A stretch of 64,000 nucleotides of DNA from Nonomuraea solani (GTDB taxonomy: Bacteria; Actinomycetota; Actinomycetes; Streptosporangiales; Streptosporangiaceae). Where the stretch lies: contig NZ_FNVT01000008.1 in the NCBI RefSeq assembly GCF_900108335.1, forward strand, positions 248,001 through 312,000, in the 5' to 3' direction. Of the stretch, positions 56,535 through 64,000 are shown in pieces. Positions within the stretch are counted from its first letter, which is position 1. Each line of letters begins with the position of its first letter. The notes below the pieces were generated by a model. That model was not told the origin of the DNA, searched no databases, and saw only the letters and a list, made by a program, of their open reading frames with translations. The translations under genes were made by a program, and so were the position numbers.

Positions 56535-58040
56535 TTATTCGGTGACGCCGAGCTTCTCCAGGATGAGCTGCCTGGCCCGGCCCGCGTCGGCCTTGCCCTT
56601 GCTGGCCCGCATGACGCCGCCCACCAGGGCGCCCACCGCGGCGATCTTCCCGGAGCGCACCTTCTCGGCCGCGTCGGCGTTGTCGGCCAGCACCTGGTCG
56701 ATGATCGCCGACAGCTCGCCCTCGTCGTTGACGATCTGCAGCCCGCGCCGCTCGACCACCACGTCGGGCGTGCCCTCGCCGGCCAGCACGCCCTCCAGCA
56801 CCTCGCGCGCCAGCTTGTCGTTGAGCGCGCCGGAGGCCACCAGCTCGGTCACCCTGGCGATCTGCTCGGGCGTGATGGGCAGGTCGGCCAGCGCCGTGCC
56901 CGTCTCGTTGGCCCGCCGCGCCAGCTCGCCCATCCACCACTTGCGCGCGTCGGCCGCCGGCGCGCCGGCCGCGACCGTGGCCTCGACCAGGTCGATCGCG
57001 TCGGCGTTGTGCATGGCCTGCATGTCGAGGTCGGACAGCCCCCACTCGGCCTGCAGCCGCTTGCGCTTGACCGACGGCAGCTCGGGCAGGGCCGCCTTCA
57101 GCTCGGCCACCCACGCCGTGTCGGGCGCGATCGGCACCAGGTCAGGCTCGGGGAAGTAGCGGTAGTCCTGCGCCTCCTCCTTGGACCGGCCGGACGTGGT
57201 GGTGCCGGTGTCCTCGTGGAAGTGCCGGGTCTCCTGGAAGATCTTGCCGCCCTGGGCCAGGATGGCCGCCTGGCGCTCGATCTCGCTTCGTACGGACCGC
57301 TCGACGCTGCGCAGGGAGTTGACGTTCTTGGTCTCCGTACGGGTGCCCCACTCGGTGGTGCCCCGCGGCATGAGCGAGACGTTGACGTCACACCGCAGCG
57401 ACCCCTCCTCCATCCGCACGTCGGAGACGCCCAGCGACCGCATGATCTCCCGCAGCTCGGTCACGTAGGCCTTGGCCACCTCGGGCGCGAGCCGGTCGGT
57501 GCCGGGGATGGGCTTGGTCACGATCTCGACCAGCGGAATGCCGGCCCGGTTGTAGTCGACGATCGAGTAGTCGGCCCCGTGGATCCGCCCGGTCGCGCCA
57601 CCCATGTGCGTGGACTTGCCGGTGTCTTCTTCCAGGTGCACCCGCTCGATCTCGATCCGCACGGTCTGGCCGTTGACCTCGACGTCGATGTAGCCGTCGA
57701 AGCAGAGCGGCTCGTCGTACTGGGAGATCTGGTAGTTCTTCGGCATGTCCGGATAGAAGTAGTTTTTCCGGGCCATCCGGCACCACTCGGCGATCGAGCA
57801 GTTGAGCGCCAGGCCGATGCGGATCGTCGACTCGATGGCCGCGGCGTTGGCCACCGGCAACGCCCCGGGGAAGGCCAGGCAGGTCGGGCAGACCTGCGAG
57901 TTGGGCGGGGCGCCGAAGGCGGTCTTGCAGCCGCAGAACATCTTCGACTTGGTGCCCAGCTCGACATGCGTCTCGAGGCCGAGCACCGGCTCGAACCGAT
58001 CGAGCGCTTCGTCGTACGGCATGAGCGTACCGGCAGTCAT
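56535..58040 (-). CDS. gatB: Asp/Glu-tRNA amidotransferase subunit B
   Basis: 501 residues. Kinase-like catalytic part with FEPVLGLETHVELGTKSKMFCGC and CPTCLAFPGALP (four-Cys zinc site), YFYPDMPKNYQISQYDEPLC, EDTGKSTH, DYNRAGIPLVEIVTKP and the C-terminal YqeY-like helical tail that binds the tRNA D-loop. Activates Glu on tRNA-Gln (and possibly Asp on tRNA-Asn) for amidation. Separated from gatA by a 115-base gap with no recognised feature. Confidence 0.97.
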   Translation of the reverse strand: MTAGTLMPYDEALDRFEPVLGLETHVELGTKSKMFCGCKTAFGAPPNSQVCPTCLAFPGALPVANAAAIESTIRIGLALNCSIAEWCRMARKNYFYPDMPKNYQISQYDEPLCFDGYIDVEVNGQTVRIEIERVHLEEDTGKSTHMGGATGRIHGADYSIVDYNRAGIPLVEIVTKPIPGTDRLAPEVAKAYVTELREIMRSLGVSDVRMEEGSLRCDVNVSLMPRGTTEWGTRTETKNVNSLRSVERSVRSEIERQAAILAQGGKIFQETRHFHEDTGTTTSGRSKEEAQDYRYFPEPDLVPIAPDTAWVAELKAALPELPSVKRKRLQAEWGLSDLDMQAMHNADAIDLVEATVAAGAPAADARKWWMGELARRANETGTALADLPITPEQIARVTELVASGALNDKLAREVLEGVLAGEGTPDVVVERRGLQIVNDEGELSAIIDQVLADNADAAEKVRSGKIAAVGALVGGVMRASKGKADAGRARQLILEKLGVTE

Positions 58041-58155
58041 GGTGAGGTCCTTAGTTCAGATCTTCGCGTTTCAGGGCCTGTGGACGCCGATCCAGCGGAC
58101 GTCCCGACCGGGGCGGAGAACGGCGGCACCTGCACGCCGCCGCTCCCCTCTGCTC

Positions 58156-59642
<1,487 letters not shown>

Positions 59643-59646
<4 letters not shown>

Positions 59647-59942
59647 GCCTCCTCCCCGAGGATGCGCGGCACCCGGAAGCGGTCGTCCTCGACGGCGGGG
59701 GCTCCGGAGAGCGCCTGCTCGGGGGTCAGGGACTGGCGCACCTCGTCGGCACGGAAGACATTGGTCAGCGGAAGCGCGTGCGACGAAGGCGGCACGTCCT
59801 CGGCGGCGACCTCGGCCACCTTCGCGACCGACTCGATGATCGCATCGAGTTGGGTGGCGTAGTGATCGAGCTCGTCATCGGTGAGTGCCAGCCTGGACAA
59901 CCGGGCCAGGTGTGCGACCTCGTCGCGGGTTATGGCGGACAT
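59643..59942 (-). CDS. gatC: Asp/Glu-tRNA amidotransferase subunit C
   Basis: 99 residues. ITRDEVAHLARLSRLALTDDEL and the C-terminal PLTNVFRADEVRQSLTPEQALSGAP and FRVPRIL are classic GatC. It acts as assembly and stability belt for GatAB. ATG 59942 is preferred over a 16-residue upstream extension. The 188-base region upstream, to the EAL gene end at 60131, shows no clear element beyond a weak AGAAC/GTTCT inverted repeat. Confidence 0.95.
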
Positions 59943-60130
59943 GAGTCGTTGAACCCGTTTCGTGGAGTTGTGCTTGGTGGACACTGCCATCCTAGGGGGC
60001 TTGACGTAGCAGGCCCGAACGGTTAACCCGCCCGCAACACATCACCCAGCCCGACCGTACGCACATCCCCTCACCCTGCTTCTGAGAACCGTATTTCCTG
60101 GAAGCGGAGTTCTGTGAGCGTCCGGTCACG

Positions 60131-62203
60131 CTACGCCGAGCGGCTGACCTCGGGCTGGTAGCCGAATTCGACCTCGTCCCCCGACTCCGAGTGGTCCCGG
60201 AGCCAGATCGTGGCCTCCGCGGCGGGCAGCGGGCGGCCGAAGAGCCAGCCCTGGCCCACGTCGCAGCCCATCTCCGCCAGCCGCATCGCGACCTCGTCCG
60301 ACTCCACGCCCTCCGCCACCGAGCGCAGCCCCAGTGAGCGGACCAGGTCGACGATGGAGCGGACGATGCGGGCGTCGTCCTCCGACTCGGCGATCCGGCG
60401 GACGAAGGAGGCGTCGATCTTGACCTCGGAGACCGCCAGGCGCTGGAGCCTGATCAGGGAGGAGTAGCCGGTGCCGAAGTCGTCGAGGGCCAGGGGGACG
60501 CCGAGGGTGGCCAGGGCCTTGATGGTGTCCTGGGTGTAGGCCTGGTCGCCGGTCAGGATGCGCTCGGTGACCTCCAGTTGGATGGCGGTGGGGGGCAGGC
60601 CGTATCTGGCCAGGCCCACCTCAAGCTGCTCCGGGAGCGCCGAGCCGAGCAGGTCGCGGGCCGAGATGTTGATCGAGATCTGCACCCGCAGCCCGGTGTG
60701 CCACCACAGGGCGGCCTGCTCCAGCGCCGCCTCCAGCACGTACGCGGTCAACTGCCGCATCAGGTACGACTGCTCGGCCAGCGGCACGAACTCCGACGGC
60801 GCGATCGGCCCGCGTACCGGATGGCGCCAGCGCAGCAGGGCCTCCACCCCCTGCACGGTGCCGGTGCCGAGGCTGACCTTGGGCTGGTAGTGCAGGCGCA
60901 GCTCGCGGTTGTCGATGGCGCGGCGCAGGTCGCCGAGGAGGTTGAGGCGTTCGGGGGAGTTGCGGTCCTTGTCGGGCTGGTAGAGCTCGACCCCGGTGCG
61001 CCCCTCCTTGGCCAGGTACATGGCCACGTCCGCCCGCTGCAGCAGCAGTTCGAAGTCGGGCGCGTGGTCCGGGTAGAGCGCGATCCCGACGGACCCGTCC
61101 ATGTCGAAGGTCATGCCCTCCAGCCGCACCGGCTCGGTCAGCGCCGCCCGCAACCGGGCCGCCACCTCCCTGGCCGCGTGGGCGTCCCTGATCGAGGGGA
61201 GCAGCACGGCGAACTCGTCGCCGCCCAGCCGCGCCACCACGTCGCCGGGCCGTACGGAGTGGGTGAGCCGGTGCGCGACCATCTGCAGCAGCCGGTCGCC
61301 CACCGGGTGGCCCATCGTGTCGTTGACCTCCTTGAACCGGTCGAGGTCGAGCAGGAACAGGCCGACCCGTTCCTCCTGGCGCGCCTCGGCCAGCGCCTCC
61401 TCGGTGCTGACGATGAGCATCTTGCGATTGGGCAGGCCGGTCAGCTCGTCGTGCATGGCCTGGTGGTCGCGGCGCATGGAGAGCGTGGCGGTGAAGTAGA
61501 CGGCGGCCAGGGGTGCGACGAAGAGGGGTACGAGCCCCGGCGAGTGGTTCATGACCACCACGACCAGGGGCGCCAGGCCCAGCAGCCCGGCGTAGACGAG
61601 GCTCTGCGGACCCGCGGTGACCTTCATCACGCGCATGATCGAGCGCCGCTCGTGCAGCGCGACGGCGCCGGAGACGAGGGTGGCCCTGGTGGCGAAGTAG
61701 GCGATGCCGGCCAGCGCGATCGGCAGCAGGTGGGCCCCGGTGGGCATCCAGGGCATGGCGGGGCTCGGCACGATCCCGAACGTCCCCAGCACCACGGCCG
61801 CCGCGGTCAGCGCGAGAGTGGACTGCGCGATGTTGAACATGACCCGATGCCAGGACCTGCGCGTCACGATGCCGTTCATGGTGACCGCGACGGCCTGCAT
61901 GAGCACGGCCACGGGCAGCCCGAGGTGCAGCAGCACGGCGAAGGTGAACATGGTGGACGGATAGGTGCCGCCCACGGCGGTCGCGGAGGACACCATCACG
62001 GGCCGCAGCTCGCCCAGGATCACCAGCACGGCCAGCACCCAGAACAGCGGGGTGCGGGCCATCTCGACCAGCAGAACCGCGTCGAGCCTGAGCATGGCCA
62101 CCACGAGTGCGGTGAAGCCGATCACGGTTATACCCGCGAGGAACGCCCAGAGCGGCGTGCCGACCCGTGGGCCGGTGTCGCGGGTGTCGGTTGGGTCAGT
62201 CAT
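60131..62203 (-). CDS. Membrane GGDEF-EAL protein (c-di-GMP turnover)
   Basis: 690 residues from ATG 62203. About six to eight spans fill residues 20-245, with no PAS domain. GGDEF (MHDELTGLPNRKML, LDLDRFKEVNDTMGH, intact ARLGGDEFAVLL) at about 255-410 and EAL (GVEALLRWRHP, INISARD, LEVTERIL, LDDFGTGYSSL, VKIDASFV, SVAEGVES) at about 425-670 follow. Both catalytic sets look intact. An in-frame ATG 18 bases upstream is possible. It lies between ligA and gatC, interrupting an otherwise conserved neighbourhood. Confidence 0.93.
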   Translation of the reverse strand: MTDPTDTRDTGPRVGTPLWAFLAGITVIGFTALVVAMLRLDAVLLVEMARTPLFWVLAVLVILGELRPVMVSSATAVGGTYPSTMFTFAVLLHLGLPVAVLMQAVAVTMNGIVTRRSWHRVMFNIAQSTLALTAAAVVLGTFGIVPSPAMPWMPTGAHLLPIALAGIAYFATRATLVSGAVALHERRSIMRVMKVTAGPQSLVYAGLLGLAPLVVVVMNHSPGLVPLFVAPLAAVYFTATLSMRRDHQAMHDELTGLPNRKMLIVSTEEALAEARQEERVGLFLLDLDRFKEVNDTMGHPVGDRLLQMVAHRLTHSVRPGDVVARLGGDEFAVLLPSIRDAHAAREVAARLRAALTEPVRLEGMTFDMDGSVGIALYPDHAPDFELLLQRADVAMYLAKEGRTGVELYQPDKDRNSPERLNLLGDLRRAIDNRELRLHYQPKVSLGTGTVQGVEALLRWRHPVRGPIAPSEFVPLAEQSYLMRQLTAYVLEAALEQAALWWHTGLRVQISINISARDLLGSALPEQLEVGLARYGLPPTAIQLEVTERILTGDQAYTQDTIKALATLGVPLALDDFGTGYSSLIRLQRLAVSEVKIDASFVRRIAESEDDARIVRSIVDLVRSLGLRSVAEGVESDEVAMRLAEMGCDVGQGWLFGRPLPAAEATIWLRDHSESGDEVEFGYQPEVSRSA

Positions 62204-62360
62204 CGGTAACAGAACCCCCATTAGGTCACTATGGGAGGGTACGACCTTCACCCCACTTCGCGAAACCAAGCGCGTACGGTCCGTAATTCTCCTTTCCGAC
62301 ATATACCCAAAAAGCACCCTCGGTAGCAAGTCGTGCACGCTGTGAACCCGCGTACCCGAC

Positions 62361-62394
62361 AAAAAGGGCCCGTCCGCGACGAGCGGACAGGCCC
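62361..62394 (-). terminator. Intrinsic terminator after ligA
   Basis: Minus strand GGGCCTGTCCGC / GCGGACGGGCCC with one wobble, 5-base loop, then TTTTT; begins 17 bases after the ligA stop. Confidence 0.92.
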
Positions 62395-62410
62395 CAGGGG
62401 AACAGGAAGG

Positions 62411-64000
62411 CTAGGGCGTGACCGCCGCCCCGGCGGCGGCCTCGGGGCCCTGCTCCAGCAGCACCGCGAAACCGGCCCCGTCGAGGATGGGCACGCCGAG
62501 ATCCGCGGCCTTGTCGTATTTCGACCCCGCGTTCTCGCCCGCCACCAGGAACGTGGTCTTCTTCGACACCGACGACGTCACCTTGCCGCCCCTGCTGGTC
62601 AGCGCCTCGGCCGCCGAGTCACGGGTGTAGCCCTCCAGGGTGCCCGTGACCACGAACGTCAGCCCTTCAAGAATCTGGGGCCCCTTCTCGGGCGCGGGCT
62701 CGTCCTCCATCCGGACCCCGGCGGCCCGCCACCGCTCGATGATCTCCCGATGCCAGTCGACCTCGAACCACTCCTTGATCGTGGCCGCCACCCGGGGCCC
62801 GATGCCCTCGACCGCGACCAGCTCCTCCTCCGAGGCGTTCATGACGGCCTCGATGGAGCGCAGGGCGTCGGCCAGGTCGCGGGCGGTGGGCGGGCCGACA
62901 TGGCGGATCGACAGGGCGACGAGGATCTGCGCCAGCGACGCCTCCTTGGCCCGGGCCAGCTCGTCGAGGAGGGTCAGCGCGTTCTGGCTGGGCTGGCCGT
63001 CGATGTTGGAGAAGAAGGTGACGACCTTCTCCTCGCCCGTCTTGGGGTCGATCTTGGGCAGGCCGGTGTCCTTGTCGCGGACCACCGACTTGATCGGGAT
63101 GAGCTGCTCCAGCGTCAGGTCGAACAGGTCGGCCTCGGTGCGCACCACCGGCTGCTGGGGCGGGAGCGGCTGGGTGAGCGCGGTGGCCGCGACGTAGCCG
63201 AGCCCGTCGATGTCGAGCGCCCGCCGGCCGGCCGCGAAGTAGATGCGCTCGCGGATCTGCGCGGGGCAGCCGCGCGCGTTGGGGCAGCGCAGGTCGGCGT
63301 CGCCCTCCCGCTCGTACGCCAGCTCCGTGCCGCACTCCGGGCAGTGGGTGGGCATGACGAACTCGCGCTCGGACCCGTCGCGCAGCGCCGCGACCGGCCC
63401 GACGATCTCGGGGATGACGTCGCCCGCCTTGCGCAGCACCACCGTGTCGCCGATGTACACGCCCTTCTTCACCACGATGGCGGCGTTGTGCAGCGTGGCC
63501 CGCTCCACCGTCGAGCCCGCCACCACGACCGGCTCCATCACCCCGTACGGCGTCACCCGCCCGGTCCGCCCGACGCCCACCTGGATGTCGAGCAGCCTGG
63601 TGTTGACCTCCTCCGGCGGATACTTGTACGCGATCGCCCACCGCGGCGCCCGCGAGGTCGACCCCAGCTCCCGCTGCGTGCGGAAGTCGTCGACCTTCAC
63701 CACCACCCCGTCGATCTCATAGGCGGGGTCGTGCCGGTGCACCCGGTAGTGGTCGATGAACGCGTTGATCTCCGCCTGCCCCGGCACCACCTTGTACAGG
63801 TCGCTGACCGGCAGCCCGAACTCCCGCAGCCGGTCGTAGACCTCCGACTGCGCCCGCGGCTCGGCGGCGCCCTCCCAGACGCCGATGCCGTGCACCAGCA
63901 TCCGCAGCGGCCGCTGCGCCGTGATGCGCGGATCCTTCTGCCGCAGGGTGCCGGCCGCGGAGTTGCGCGGGTTGGCGAACGGCGGCTTGCCCTGCTCGAC
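62411..64000 (-). CDS. ligA: NAD-dependent DNA ligase (C-terminal ~530 codons; 5' end beyond window)
   Basis: The frame is open at the right edge, where PPFANPRNSAAGTLRQKDPR of the adenylation domain is read; the N-terminal Ia domain and the KxDG lysine are outside. Inside are the end of the nucleotidyltransferase domain (DGVVVKVDDF), OB fold (GRTGRVTPYGVMEPVVVAGSTV), the C4 zinc finger (CPECGTEL then CPNARGCPAQ), helix-hairpin-helix repeats and a BRCT domain (LEGLTFVVTGTLEGYTRDSAAEAL). Seals nicks in replication and repair. Terminator follows. Confidence 0.97.
   Translation of the reverse strand, partial: VEQGKPPFANPRNSAAGTLRQKDPRITAQRPLRMLVHGIGVWEGAAEPRAQSEVYDRLREFGLPVSDLYKVVPGQAEINAFIDHYRVHRHDPAYEIDGVVVKVDDFRTQRELGSTSRAPRWAIAYKYPPEEVNTRLLDIQVGVGRTGRVTPYGVMEPVVVAGSTVERATLHNAAIVVKKGVYIGDTVVLRKAGDVIPEIVGPVAALRDGSEREFVMPTHCPECGTELAYEREGDADLRCPNARGCPAQIRERIYFAAGRRALDIDGLGYVAATALTQPLPPQQPVVRTEADLFDLTLEQLIPIKSVVRDKDTGLPKIDPKTGEEKVVTFFSNIDGQPSQNALTLLDELARAKEASLAQILVALSIRHVGPPTARDLADALRSIEAVMNASEEELVAVEGIGPRVAATIKEWFEVDWHREIIERWRAAGVRMEDEPAPEKGPQILEGLTFVVTGTLEGYTRDSAAEALTSRGGKVTSSVSKKTTFLVAGENAGSKYDKAADLGVPILDGAGFAVLLEQGPEAAAGAAVTP

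Overview
The DNA is very GC-rich with strong third-position G/C bias. It carries an actinomycete housekeeping backbone together with drug-efflux, siderophore and cell-wall genes typical of Streptosporangiales (Nonomuraea/Actinomadura-like). That placement is inferred from gene content and order, not from a marker phylogeny.

Backbone, all on the minus strand and read from the right edge: ligA (cut by the edge), gatC-gatA-gatB, ilvB-ilvN-ilvC, serA, leuB, ilvE, cimA, a fumarylacetoacetate-hydrolase-family gene and gltX. Together these make branched-chain amino acids and serine, charge tRNA-Glu and convert Glu-tRNA-Gln to Gln-tRNA-Gln. Both ilvB and cimA are preceded by a short leader peptide rich in Leu/Ile/Val codons, a GC-rich hairpin and an intrinsic terminator, which is the layout of transcription attenuation.

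Between and around these genes lie accessory blocks. 0-8 kb: PadR/MATE efflux pair, a MhuD-type haem-degrading enzyme, an MFS exporter, an HD-domain enzyme and a secreted heparinase-like lyase. 12.7-14.5 kb: a cyclic-di-AMP (ydaO-type) riboswitch ahead of a secreted NlpC/P60 hydrolase, then a methyltransferase. 16.6-26 kb: an SseB-like protein, a GPH transporter, a PadR/ABC/FtsX exporter, a DUF1707-FHA protein, a PBP4-type carboxypeptidase and a CAP-domain protein. 26-34 kb: a cysteine-peptidase-like gene below an NMT1/THI5-type ABC importer, an amidohydrolase, a PucR regulator and adenine deaminase, which look like a nucleobase uptake and catabolism neighbourhood. 34-40.6 kb: acyltransferase, methionine aminopeptidase, PadR/siderophore-interacting protein, a damaged HIT gene, a methyltransferase and a PadR/oxidoreductase pair.

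On the right side, 44-56.5 kb holds a membrane PAS-GGDEF-EAL protein, a 2-hydroxyacid dehydrogenase, a sugar-dehydrogenase lipoprotein, a VanW protein, and a CitA/CitB-type two-component system divergent from a complete tctCBA tricarboxylate transporter. A second membrane GGDEF-EAL protein lies between gatC and ligA.

No phage, IS element, CRISPR array, tRNA or rRNA was recognised. The most interesting signals are regulatory: the two attenuator leaders, the riboswitch gene with an apparent CTG start, two PadR operators sharing an ATATCG core, several long perfect palindromes, and local tandem duplications at gene ends. There is no gene-free stretch over 300 bases; the largest gaps are covered by the leader, riboswitch, repeat and palindrome entries.
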